A stretch of DNA of 64,000 nt from Bradyrhizobium sp. Y36 (lineage in GTDB: Bacteria > Pseudomonadota > Alphaproteobacteria > Rhizobiales > Xanthobacteraceae), in assembly GCF_002531575.1 (NCBI RefSeq), contig NZ_NWTI01000001.1, forward strand, positions 207,501 to 271,500, given 5' to 3'. Below are positions 1 to 8,032 of this stretch, piece by piece. Under the pieces are notes generated by a model. The model searched no databases and had not been told where the DNA came from. It saw only the letters and a program-made list of their open reading frames with translations. Numbering within the stretch: position 1 is the stretch's first letter; each line of letters begins with the position of its first letter. A program made the translations under genes and the position numbers.

Positions 1-787
<787 letters not shown>

Positions 788-888
788 TTATTGGCGTCCG
801 AAATTCTGTGTTCCCGGATCGGAGGGCAGGATGACCAAAGGGGGATCGCAAATCAAGCGTGCTTTGGTTGAGCTTGCGATGGCGCCGC

Positions 889-2202
889 TCAATGTTGCGC
901 TGCGAACGCGGCCTCCATGGCTTTGCGCGTCTTTACCGTCTCGTTGTTCGCGTCGAACTCGACGTCGCTCCAGCGCACCACCGCGCCGTGCGCGACGTCG
1001 TGCTTCAGCTTCAGACGGTGCGCGAGGCCGATCGGCAGCGCGCCGGCCTTCAGGCTCGCCGCCGCAGGTACCAGCTTGCCCCACACGGTGTAGCCGCCTT
1101 CGCCGTCCAGCATCTCGCCTGCGCGCAGATTGCGCTTGGCGATCGCCGCGACGTCGCCGCGGAAGCCGCTCGCCTGGCCGGTTGGCTCGCCCCGCAGCGC
1201 GGCCGACAGCACCGAGATGTTCAGCTCGAGCCCGATCAGGTGATACGGCTTGTACATCGCAGCATAACGTCCGCTGCCGTCGGTCTTCAGGCCGTATTGC
1301 CTGAAGCAGTCGGCGGCATAATCGTTCGGGGCCTCCAGCACCACGTAGACGCCCCAGCGCAGATCCCGGAATACCGGCCGCCCGTCGCGTTCGAGCGAGG
1401 ACACGACCTCGACCACGCCCGGCCGCTCCAGCACGCCCCCATGCGAACGCGGCCGCATGATGTGCGGCAGGTCGTCGACGCCGCATGGCGGAAACAGCAG
1501 GCCGTCCGCGGGCACGTCGAGCGCGCAGGCGTTGGCGATCGCGGCCATCTCGATGGCCGATTTGGTGCCGTCGAGGAAGGAGTTGAACATCTGCGGATTC
1601 ATGCCGGCCGACTGCGCTTCGCCCGCGGTCAGGCCGTAATGCTGCCAGACGCCGTCGGGCGTCACGTCGTGATAGGCCGGCAGATATTTCGTGCCCTTGC
1701 CGGCCGCGACGACGCGGAATCCCGTCGCGCGGGCCCAATCCACCATCTCCGCCGTCAGCGCCGGCTGGTCGCCATAGGCCAGCGAATAGACCACGCCGGC
1801 TTTTCGCGCTTCCTCGGCGAGCAGGGGGCCCGCCAGCACGTCGGCTTCGACGTTCACCATGACGATATGCTTGCCCGCGGCGATCGCGGCGCGCGCGTGG
1901 CGGATCCCCACGGCGGGATTGCCTGTTGCCTCCACCACGACATCCATCGCGCCGCCGGCGATGGCCCGCGCGCCGTCATCGGTGAATACGGTTTTCGCGA
2001 TGAGCTCGGCGCTCCAGCCGACCGTGCGGCACGCCTCGCGCGCGCGCTCGCGGTCGATGTCGACGATGATGGGCACCTCCAGCCCCGGCGTGTGCGGCAC
2101 CTGCGCCAGAAACATCGAGCCGAATTTGCCGGCGCCGATCAATGCGACCCGGACCGGCTTGCCGGCGGAGGCGCGGGCCTGGAGGAGGCGGAAGAGGTTC
2201 AT
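889..2202 (-). CDS. NAD(P)-binding homoserine dehydrogenase-like oxidoreductase with C-terminal SAF domain (COG4091)
   Basis: A 437-residue protein with an N-terminal Rossmann fold (ALIGAGKFGS, residues 20-29) and a C-terminal SAF-type segment (around KRNLRAGEMLDGEGG). This is the COG4091 architecture, often mislabelled as FlgA because of the SAF domain. The substrate is unknown; relatives oxidise or rearrange small polar acids or sugar acids. I chose the start at MNLFRLLQ because the upstream in-frame extension is encoded by a palindromic repeat (2237-2337) and is not protein-like. It lies between the dioxygenase and TRAP genes on the same strand, consistent with catabolism of the imported compound (inference). 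Confidence 0.8.
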   Translation of the reverse strand: MNLFRLLQARASAGKPVRVALIGAGKFGSMFLAQVPHTPGLEVPIIVDIDRERAREACRTVGWSAELIAKTVFTDDGARAIAGGAMDVVVEATGNPAVGIRHARAAIAAGKHIVMVNVEADVLAGPLLAEEARKAGVVYSLAYGDQPALTAEMVDWARATGFRVVAAGKGTKYLPAYHDVTPDGVWQHYGLTAGEAQSAGMNPQMFNSFLDGTKSAIEMAAIANACALDVPADGLLFPPCGVDDLPHIMRPRSHGGVLERPGVVEVVSSLERDGRPVFRDLRWGVYVVLEAPNDYAADCFRQYGLKTDGSGRYAAMYKPYHLIGLELNISVLSAALRGEPTGQASGFRGDVAAIAKRNLRAGEMLDGEGGYTVWGKLVPAAASLKAGALPIGLAHRLKLKHDVAHGAVVRWSDVEFDANNETVKTRKAMEAAFAAQH

Positions 2203-2236
2203 GGGGGATATCCAGTGATCGAAACAAACAAGGTTC

Positions 2237-2337
2237 GTCATTCCGGGGCGACGCGCAGCGTCGAGCCCGGAATCCATAACCACGGTCGGGAGTATGGATT
2301 CCGGGCTCGCGCCCAGGAGGGCGCGCCCCGGAATGAC
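2237..2337. repeat. Family A palindromic intergenic repeat, copy 1
   Basis: Begins GTCATTCCGGGGC and ends with its complement GCCCCGGAATGAC; the two arms can form a long hairpin. The same termini recur at 3177, 15424, 16683, 18041, 38289 and, degraded, at 39664. It separates the dioxygenase and oxidoreductase genes. Confidence 0.9.
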
Positions 2338-2346
2338 AGTCAGAAC

Positions 2347-3147
2347 TTACTCCGCCGCCTGCCTTGGCGCACGCGCAAGCCGCAGCAGGGCGTCGTCGTC
2401 CACCGTCTTGATCGGCGCAAAGTCGCGATGGGCGATGTAGTCCGGCCGCGTCGGGGTGCGGATATGGTTCGAGACCGCGTTCAGCGTCAGATACACGATC
2501 TTGCGCGGGAAGGGCGTGATGTTGCCGGCCGAGCCGTGCACGAGATTGCCGTGGAACATCAGCATGCCGCCGGGCTTGCCGGTCGGCGCAACGATGCCAC
2601 CCTGCGCGACGAGGCGCGTCACCGTGGCCTCGTCCAGCGTCCACAGCGGATAGGAGGTGGTGGCAAGGTCGTGCGAGGCTTCGAGATCGCCGGCGTTCTG
2701 GCTGCGCGGCACCAGCATCAGGGGTCCGTTGATCGGCATCACCTCGTCGAGGAAGATCGCGATGTTCATCGCGCGCGGCTCCGGCATGCCGTCGTCGCGC
2801 TTCCAGGTGCCGTAATCCTGATGCCACTGCCAGACGTCGCCGGTGAAGGCCGATTTCGCGTTGATCTTGAACTGGTGCATGTAGACGGGCTCGCCGAACA
2901 ATTGCTCGACGGGCTCGATCATGCGCGGATGCGCGCCGAGAATGCCGAAGGCCTCGTTGTAGAGATGCGCGGCAAACGCCGTGCGCGGCGCGCCGCTCTT
3001 CTCGCGCCAGACTTCGGGCCGGTTGGCATCGTAGATGCCGACCGCCTCGCGCGCGAGCAGATCGACCTCCTCCGGGGTGAACAGCTCGGGCAGGAACAGC
3101 CAGCCCTCGCGGTGGAAGAACTCCAATTGCTCCTGAGACAGTTTCAT
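2347..3147 (-). CDS. Phytanoyl-CoA dioxygenase (PhyH) family protein
   Basis: A 266-residue Fe(II)/2-oxoglutarate-dependent oxygenase of the PhyH family, which hydroxylates small acids, acyl-CoAs or compatible solutes. The metal triad is visible: H109-x-D111 in QWHQDYGTW and the distal H204 in NLVHGSAGN, with R215 a candidate for binding the 2-oxoglutarate carboxylate. Length is normal for bacterial members. It is unlikely to act on phytanoyl-CoA itself. Its place between a GntR regulator and an oxidoreductase/TRAP pair suggests that it hydroxylates an imported substrate, which the dehydrogenase then oxidises (inference). Confidence 0.85.
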   Translation of the reverse strand: MKLSQEQLEFFHREGWLFLPELFTPEEVDLLAREAVGIYDANRPEVWREKSGAPRTAFAAHLYNEAFGILGAHPRMIEPVEQLFGEPVYMHQFKINAKSAFTGDVWQWHQDYGTWKRDDGMPEPRAMNIAIFLDEVMPINGPLMLVPRSQNAGDLEASHDLATTSYPLWTLDEATVTRLVAQGGIVAPTGKPGGMLMFHGNLVHGSAGNITPFPRKIVYLTLNAVSNHIRTPTRPDYIAHRDFAPIKTVDDDALLRLARAPRQAAE

Positions 3148-3176
3148 GGGTCGTCCTCCTGTCTTGATTATTTTCT

Positions 3177-3250
3177 GTCATTCCGGGGCACGCGTAGCGT
3201 GAACCCGGAATCTCGAGATTCCGGATCGCGCTTCGCGCGTCCGGAATGAC
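3177..3250. repeat. Family A palindromic repeat, copy 2 (short form)
   Basis: A 74-bp version of the family A inverted repeat with the same GTCATTCCGGGGC and GGAATGAC ends and a shorter centre. It lies between the GntR stop and the dioxygenase start. Confidence 0.85.
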
Positions 3251-3263
3251 GTCGCGCAAATAG

Positions 3264-3941
3264 CTACGCCGCCGCCTCGTTCGTCGCCCGCAATCTCTCC
3301 TCGGTCATCCGTCCCGCCGTCTGCGCATGCGCCAATGCAGTGCGTTCGGCGGCCTTTGCGTTCCCCGCGAGAATGTGCCCCGCGATATCGGCATGCTCGG
3401 CCCAGGCGCTGCCGCGATAGTCGAGCTCCGACAGCACCGTTGCCATCGAGCGCCGCATATGCGGCCATTGCGGCGCGATGGTCTCCTCGATCACGGGGTT
3501 GCCGGCGAGCTGGTAGATCGCGCGGTGGAAATCGACATCGAGCGCGATGAGCTCGGCCAGCGTGGTCGTGCGATCGATGTGGCGGCCGGCGGTCAGCGCC
3601 GCGTCGAGCCGCGCGCGTCCTGTGGCGTCGCTTGCGGCGCGCTCCGCGGCAAGCCGTGCGGCCAGCGCATCGATTGCGCCGCGCACCTCGTAGAGCTGGC
3701 GGATGCGTGCGGGATCGAGCTGGGTGACCTCGAAGCCGCGTTTGCCGCTCTCGGCGACGAGACCCTGCCGGTGCAACAGATGCAGCGCGTGCGACACCGG
3801 CTGGCGCGAGACGCCGAGCCTGTCGGCGAGCTCGTTCTGCCGGATGCGCTGACCGGGCTGGAGCGTGCGGTCGGAGATCGCCTCCAGGATGCGCGCATAG
3901 ACCTGGTCGATCAGATTCGGAAGCGGGTCGAGAGGGATCAC
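3264..3941 (-). CDS. GntR-family transcriptional regulator (FCD/FadR type)
   Basis: Winged-helix DNA-binding domain first (QVYARILEAISDRTLQPGQRIRQ, then a recognition helix in ADRLGVSRQPVSHALHLL) and an all-helical FCD ligand domain with the usual acidic/His metal positions (DVDFHRAIYQLAGN; HADIAGHILAGN). I prefer the GTG at 3941, giving 225 residues: it has GGAGCC upstream, and the region before it holds a perfect 20-bp palindrome that would otherwise be read as protein. An ATG at 4007 would add 22 residues. It probably represses the downstream dioxygenase/oxidoreductase/TRAP genes and itself in response to their substrate (inference). Confidence 0.85.
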   Translation of the reverse strand: MIPLDPLPNLIDQVYARILEAISDRTLQPGQRIRQNELADRLGVSRQPVSHALHLLHRQGLVAESGKRGFEVTQLDPARIRQLYEVRGAIDALAARLAAERAASDATGRARLDAALTAGRHIDRTTTLAELIALDVDFHRAIYQLAGNPVIEETIAPQWPHMRRSMATVLSELDYRGSAWAEHADIAGHILAGNAKAAERTALAHAQTAGRMTEERLRATNEAAA

Positions 3942-3966
3942 GCCGGCGGCTCCGAATGACAAAGGG

Positions 3967-3986
3967 GAATACGGAATTCCGTATTC
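3967..3986. promoter_or_regulatory. Perfect 20-bp palindrome, probable GntR operator
   Basis: GAATACGGAATTCCGTATTC reads identically on both strands. It sits 26 bp upstream of the preferred GTG start of the GntR gene, a normal place for an autoregulatory operator. Which protein binds it is inferred from position. Confidence 0.6.
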
Positions 3987-4127
3987 GAAGCTACGCCTCG
4001 CAGTCATGGCCCGTCAAGCGGTATCCGAGGATGGTGCGAGAGGCCCTTTTCGATCCCGGTAAGTCATTGATTTCGCTGGGCTCTTCTACTGTGCATGGGG
4101 TTGTTTTCGCGAAATTGCGTCGGGCCT

Positions 4128-4985
4128 TCAGCCGTCCAGCACCTCCACATCCAGCGCGGCGATCCGTTCGGCATCGGCCAGGGCCTCGATCCCGGCGATG
4201 CGGTCCTCCCTGAACGTGACGCGCAGCGCGATGCGCAGCCGTCCGCCGAAGATGACGGCAACGCCGATCTCGCCGTCGACCAGCGCCGTCCGCGCCGCAT
4301 GGGCGCGGCCCTTGTAGAGTTGTGCGACCGCATCGGCGCCGCGGATCTCGGCCAGCGTGCCGAGCCGCATTGCGGCCTGGTCGGCGCGGAAGACGACGTC
4401 GGGATCGAGCACGGCAAGCAGACCTTCGAAATCGCCTTCGCGCGACGCCTTGAGGAAGGCATCGACGATGCCGCGCTGACGTGACAGGTCGGTTTCGGGC
4501 ACCGGCACCCCCTGCACGCGCCGCCGCGCCCGGCTCGCGAGCTGCCGCGATGCCTCGACCGAGCGGCCGACGATCGGCGCGATCTCCTCGAAGGGCACGG
4601 CGAACATGTCATGCAGCACGAAGGCGAGCCGCTCCGCCGGCTGCAGCGTTTCCAGCACGACAAGCAGCGCCGCGCCGACGGAGTCGGCCATCTCGGCCTC
4701 GCGCTCCCGCGTCTCGTCGACGGGTTCCGGCACATCCGGGCCCATCGGATCTTCCTTGCGTGACTTCCGTGCGCGCAGCATGTCGAGGCAGATGCGGGCG
4801 ACCACGGTGGTCAGCCAGCCGCGCAGATTCGCGATGTCGGACATGTCGTAGCGGCTGACCCGCAGCCAGGCCTCCTGCACGGCATCGTCGACCTCGGCGC
4901 GGGAGCCCAGCATGCGGTAGGCGACCGCGCGCAGATGGTCCCTGCTGGCTTCGAATTGCCGGGTCAGAAAATTTTCTTCGCTCAT
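4128..4985 (-). CDS. ECF41-type RNA polymerase sigma factor with C-terminal SnoaL-like domain
   Basis: A 285-residue extracytoplasmic-function sigma factor: region 2 around residues 10-75 (VDDAVQEAWLRV), region 4 around 105-160 (LQPAERLAFVLHDMFAVPFEEIAPIVG), then a SnoaL-like domain from about 172 to the end that in ECF41 factors replaces a separate anti-sigma factor. GPDVPEPV (82-89) sits where ECF41 members carry WLPEP. The usual DGGGK motif of the extension is not present; ADQAAMR (201-207) stands in its place. It is divergent from an AhpD/carboxymuconolactone decarboxylase-like gene, the classical ECF41 neighbour, and an ECF41-like promoter lies between them. Confidence 0.88.
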   Translation of the reverse strand: MSEENFLTRQFEASRDHLRAVAYRMLGSRAEVDDAVQEAWLRVSRYDMSDIANLRGWLTTVVARICLDMLRARKSRKEDPMGPDVPEPVDETREREAEMADSVGAALLVVLETLQPAERLAFVLHDMFAVPFEEIAPIVGRSVEASRQLASRARRRVQGVPVPETDLSRQRGIVDAFLKASREGDFEGLLAVLDPDVVFRADQAAMRLGTLAEIRGADAVAQLYKGRAHAARTALVDGEIGVAVIFGGRLRIALRVTFREDRIAGIEALADAERIAALDVEVLDG

Positions 4986-4986
4986 C

Positions 4987-5013
4987 GGTCACATTCCCTC
5001 GTCGCGATCCGTC
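4987..5013 (+). promoter_or_regulatory. ECF41-type promoter for the AhpD-like gene
   Basis: GGTCACA (4987-4993), exactly 16 bases, then CGTC (5010-5013). The published ECF41 consensus is TGTCACA-N16-CGTC, so only the first base differs. It begins two bases from the sigma gene start on the other strand and would place transcription about 60 bases before the AhpD-like ATG. Confidence 0.75.
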
Positions 5014-5081
5014 ATGGCGATGACGAAGCCGATCCGGCCGATGTGACCGGAAACTTCGGGATTTGTGAGATGGAGACGAAA

Positions 5082-5540
5082 ATGATGCACGCCCGCATGA
5101 ATCACCCTGTCATGGTCCTCCCCGAGGCCATGAATGTCCTGCAGTCCCTCGGCAACCTGACCAAGCAGGGCCTGCCGGAAAAGCTCCTGGAACTGGTGCA
5201 CCTGCGCGCCAGCCAGATCAATGGCTGCAGCGTCTGCGTCGACATGCACCCCAAGATCGCCCGCAAGCTGGGCGAGACCGACGAGCGCCTGTTCGCCGTG
5301 TCCGCCTGGCGCGAGGCGCCCTATTTCACCGACGCCGAGCGCGCGGCGCTGGCTCTGACCGAAGCGGTCACGCGCCTCGCCGATCGCGAGGATCCGGTGC
5401 CGGATGCAATCTGGAGCGAGGCCGACAAGCATTTTGACGAGCGCGAGCTCGCCACGCTGATCCTGTCGATCGCGACCATCAATGTCTGGAACAGGTTGAA
5501 CGCGGCCATCAAGATGCCGGTGGGTGTCTGGAAGGTGTGA
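5082..5540 (+). CDS. Carboxymuconolactone decarboxylase / AhpD-like protein
   Basis: A 152-residue AhpD-fold protein. The redox motif C49-S-V-C52-V-D-M-H56 is the CxxC-x3-H arrangement of alkylhydroperoxidase-type members, so peroxidase or disulphide reductase activity is more likely than lactone decarboxylation. The start at 5082 is chosen over an upstream in-frame ATG because GGAG at 5072-5075 is ideally spaced and the ECF41-like promoter lies upstream. In other genomes such genes are the main target of the adjacent ECF41 sigma factor (established knowledge), so a role in redox or electrophile stress is likely. Confidence 0.88.
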   Translation: MMHARMNHPVMVLPEAMNVLQSLGNLTKQGLPEKLLELVHLRASQINGCSVCVDMHPKIARKLGETDERLFAVSAWREAPYFTDAERAALALTEAVTRLADREDPVPDAIWSEADKHFDERELATLILSIATINVWNRLNAAIKMPVGVWKV

Positions 5541-5543
5541 GGC

Positions 5544-5585
5544 CGTTCTGCGCCTCTCCTCGCAAGCGGGGAGGGGCGAAGAGCG
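5544..5585. repeat. Fragment of family C repeat
   Basis: CTCCTCGCAAGCGGGGAGG and flanks, a short hairpin related to the longer family C repeat at 12504-12648. It lies between convergent genes and may end transcription. Confidence 0.5.
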
Positions 5586-5588
5586 GAT

Positions 5589-6401
5589 CTACTCGGCCAG
5601 GAACCTGTTCACGACCTCGCCATATTCCAGCGGGGCCTGCTCGAACATCCAGTGGCCGGCATTCGGGATCACCGCGGTCTTGGCGCCCGCGATGTGCTCG
5701 GCCAGCACGCGCCACATCACCGACAGGCTGCCGGTGGTGGCGCCGCCGCCGATCAGCAGCGTCGGCGTTGTGATCGCCTGCGCGTCGGCGAGCGTGTAAG
5801 GCCGGCGCTGCTCATTGATCTGGCCGAGGAAGGTCAGCGCGTTGTCGCGCAGCTGCTGCTTGGCCGCGGCCGGCACGCGCCGCCAGGAGCCGTCGCCCTC
5901 GATGCCTTCGTAGAAATTCTGCAGCGCGCCTTCGAGGTCGCCGCCGCGGATCATCTCGACCGAGCGCGCGGTGCGTGCCGCCAGCGGTGGATGGGCCGGC
6001 GTGCCGTCGGGGACCGGCAGGCTGGCATCGAGGTCGCCGCCGGGCTCGGCCAGCACCAGCTTTCGCAACAGATCGGGCCGCGCCTGCGCCACGCGAAACG
6101 CGATGTGCCCGCCGCGCGAATGACCCATCAGATCGACCGGGCCAGGCTGCACCTGCTCGATGAAGGCGATCGTGTCAGCGACGTGCTGCGCCATCTTGTA
6201 GTCGTCGCCGACGGCATCCCAATGCTCGGGAAAGAAATGCCGCAGGCTGACCGAGATCACGCGATGGGTCTTCGACAATGGCCCGAGCACCGAATACCAG
6301 GTCCGGAAATCACCCAGCGTGCCGTGCACGCAGACCAGTGGATGGCCCTCTCCGACGTCGAGATAGGCCATGTCGTAACCGTTGACGCGGAATGTCTGCA
6401 T
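5589..6401 (-). CDS. Alpha/beta hydrolase (copy 1 of tandem pair)
   Basis: A 270-residue alpha/beta-hydrolase-fold protein. It shows the oxyanion segment VCVHGTLGD, nucleophile S95 in GHSRGG, and a C-terminal catalytic His in NAGHWMFEQAP. The substrate is unknown; the family includes esterases, lactonases and haloalkane or epoxide hydrolases. It starts two bases after the stop of a close paralogue on the same strand (6404-7222), so the two are certainly cotranscribed and arose by tandem duplication. Confidence 0.85.
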   Translation of the reverse strand: MQTFRVNGYDMAYLDVGEGHPLVCVHGTLGDFRTWYSVLGPLSKTHRVISVSLRHFFPEHWDAVGDDYKMAQHVADTIAFIEQVQPGPVDLMGHSRGGHIAFRVAQARPDLLRKLVLAEPGGDLDASLPVPDGTPAHPPLAARTARSVEMIRGGDLEGALQNFYEGIEGDGSWRRVPAAAKQQLRDNALTFLGQINEQRRPYTLADAQAITTPTLLIGGGATTGSLSVMWRVLAEHIAGAKTAVIPNAGHWMFEQAPLEYGEVVNRFLAE

Positions 6402-6403
6402 GG

Positions 6404-7222
6404 TCAGCTCGCCAGAAAATCCAGGACGACTTCGGAGTATTTCTGCGGCGCCTGCTCGAACATCGGATGCGTCGCGTTCGGGATCACCGCGGTCTTCGAA
6501 TAGGGCACATGGGCGGCCAGCGCATGCAGCACCTTCGGCAGCAGGCCCTTGGTGCGTGCGCCCAGGATGAACAGCGTCGGCATCTTGATCGATTCCGCAT
6601 CCGCCTTCGAGAACGGCGGGCGATTGTCGCGAACCTGACCGATCAGCGTGGTGGCGTTGTCGCGCAGGTTCTGCTTCACCATCGCCGGCAGCCGCGGCCA
6701 GGTGCCGGCGCCCTCCAGCGTGTCGACAAACACGGCAAGGCCGCCGTCGACATCGCCGGCCGCGATCTTCTCGGCCGAGGCGGTGAAGCGCGCCAGCAGC
6801 GGCGAGGGGCCGCCGACATAGTCGGGATCAAGGCTCGCATCGAGCTCGCCGCCGGGCTCGGCCAGGATCAGCCGTCGCAGCAGATCGGGGCGCGCTTGCG
6901 CGACGCGGAAGCAGATGTGCCCGCCGCGGGAATGGCCCATCAGATCGACCGGGCCGAGATCGAGCTTCTCGATGAAGGCGATCACGTCCTGGACATGCTG
7001 GGCGATCGAATAGGTGTCTCCGACGCCGTCCCATCGTGCCGGGAAGAAGTGCCGAAGGCTGACGGCGATCACCCGATGACGCTGCGTCAGCGGCCCGAGC
7101 ACGCAGCCCCAGATGCGGAAGTCCGAGAGCGAGCCATGCACGCAGACCAGTGGCGGTCTATTCCGGTCCTCGCCGACGTCGAGATAGGTCATGTCGTATC
7201 CGTTGACGGGAAGGCTTTGCAT
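6404..7222 (-). CDS. Alpha/beta hydrolase (copy 2 of tandem pair)
   Basis: A 272-residue paralogue of the downstream hydrolase, similar along its whole length (NGYDMTYLDVGE, SLRHFFP, GHSRGGHI, FRVAQARPDLLR are shared or nearly so). Nucleophile S98 in GHSRGG; probable catalytic His in NATHPMFEQAP. It is the promoter-proximal member of the pair. The copies differ most in the cap region around residues 120-200, so they may take different substrates (inference). Confidence 0.85.
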   Translation of the reverse strand: MQSLPVNGYDMTYLDVGEDRNRPPLVCVHGSLSDFRIWGCVLGPLTQRHRVIAVSLRHFFPARWDGVGDTYSIAQHVQDVIAFIEKLDLGPVDLMGHSRGGHICFRVAQARPDLLRRLILAEPGGELDASLDPDYVGGPSPLLARFTASAEKIAAGDVDGGLAVFVDTLEGAGTWPRLPAMVKQNLRDNATTLIGQVRDNRPPFSKADAESIKMPTLFILGARTKGLLPKVLHALAAHVPYSKTAVIPNATHPMFEQAPQKYSEVVLDFLAS

Positions 7223-7359
7223 TCGGGACTCGCGGCGGGGCGGAACTCCTGTGCAAGATTCCCGGAAACCGGGTGGATCGCAACTATTTCCAAGCCTAGA
7301 TTGAGGCCGAGATCACATTGGGGGCATGCGACGAGGACGCAAAGCCCAGGAACCAGGCC

Positions 7360-7902
7360 ATGACCGACCAGCATTTTGCCCTGTTCGACACAAGGATCGG
7401 CCTTTGCGCCATTGCCTGGGGCCCGCGCGGCATCAACGGCACGCAGCTGCCGATGGGCGGCGAGCAGCAGATCCGCACCCGCATCAGCCAGCGTCACACG
7501 GACGCGACCGAAGCCGAGCCGACCCCTGAGGTGCGGCAGGCGATCGACCGCATCGTCCAATTGCTTGCGGGCGGGAACGACGACCTCACCGATATCGAGC
7601 TCGATCTCGACGGCGTGCCCGAGTTCAATCGCGGCGTCTACCAGATTGCCCGCGCCATTCCGCCCGGCAAGACCATCACCTATGGCGACATCGCAAAGCA
7701 GCTCGGTGGCGTGCAGCTGTCGCGCGATGTCGGCCAGGCGCTCGGCCGCAACCCGTGCCCGATCGTCGTACCTTGCCATCGCGTGCTCGCGGCCGGCAAC
7801 AAGCCCGGCGGTTTCTCGGCCAATGGCGGCGTGGTGACGAAGCTGAAGATGCTCGAGATCGAAGGCGCGCTGGTGAACCACACGCCGAGCTTGTTTGATT
7901 GA
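7360..7902 (+). CDS. ogt: Methylated-DNA--protein-cysteine S-methyltransferase
   Basis: Suicide DNA-repair protein that moves alkyl groups from O6-alkylguanine to its own cysteine. The acceptor C139 lies in PCHRVLAAGNKPGGFSANGG, and the winged-helix DNA-binding segment (FNRGVYQIARAIPPGKTITYGDIA) precedes it. The 180-residue length fits the Ogt type without an Ada regulatory domain. I chose the ATG at 7360 because it has AGGAACC upstream and the family homology begins directly after it; an in-frame ATG 42 bases earlier lacks both. Confidence 0.93.
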   Translation: MTDQHFALFDTRIGLCAIAWGPRGINGTQLPMGGEQQIRTRISQRHTDATEAEPTPEVRQAIDRIVQLLAGGNDDLTDIELDLDGVPEFNRGVYQIARAIPPGKTITYGDIAKQLGGVQLSRDVGQALGRNPCPIVVPCHRVLAAGNKPGGFSANGGVVTKLKMLEIEGALVNHTPSLFD

Positions 7903-7935
7903 GGCACGAGGTCTCGTGCCCCGGACGCAGGTGCC

Positions 7936-8026
7936 GTAGGGTGGGCAAAGCGAAGCGTGCCCACGATCGCGTCGTAACATTTACAGGTCGTGGGCACGGC
8001 GCTTCGCGCCTTTGCCCACCCTACGA
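7936..8026. repeat. Family B palindromic repeat, copy 1
   Basis: Opens GTAGGGTGGGCAAAGCGAAG and closes with the inverted form ending CCCACCCTACG. The arms can pair over about 30 bp. Related copies are at 19422-19518 and, partial, at 44645-44683. It lies between convergent genes. Confidence 0.88.
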
Positions 8027-8032
8027 AACTCA

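Noticed and set aside
859..3249. A reading frame of almost 800 codons on the plus strand
   Set aside because: It is a shadow of the oxidoreductase and dioxygenase genes, with Arg/His/Ala-rich composition and no domain. Similar long shadows oppose htpG (24646-26499), the zinc operon (39807-41678), the FATP-type ligase (28405-30084) and the M3 peptidase (51004-53148).
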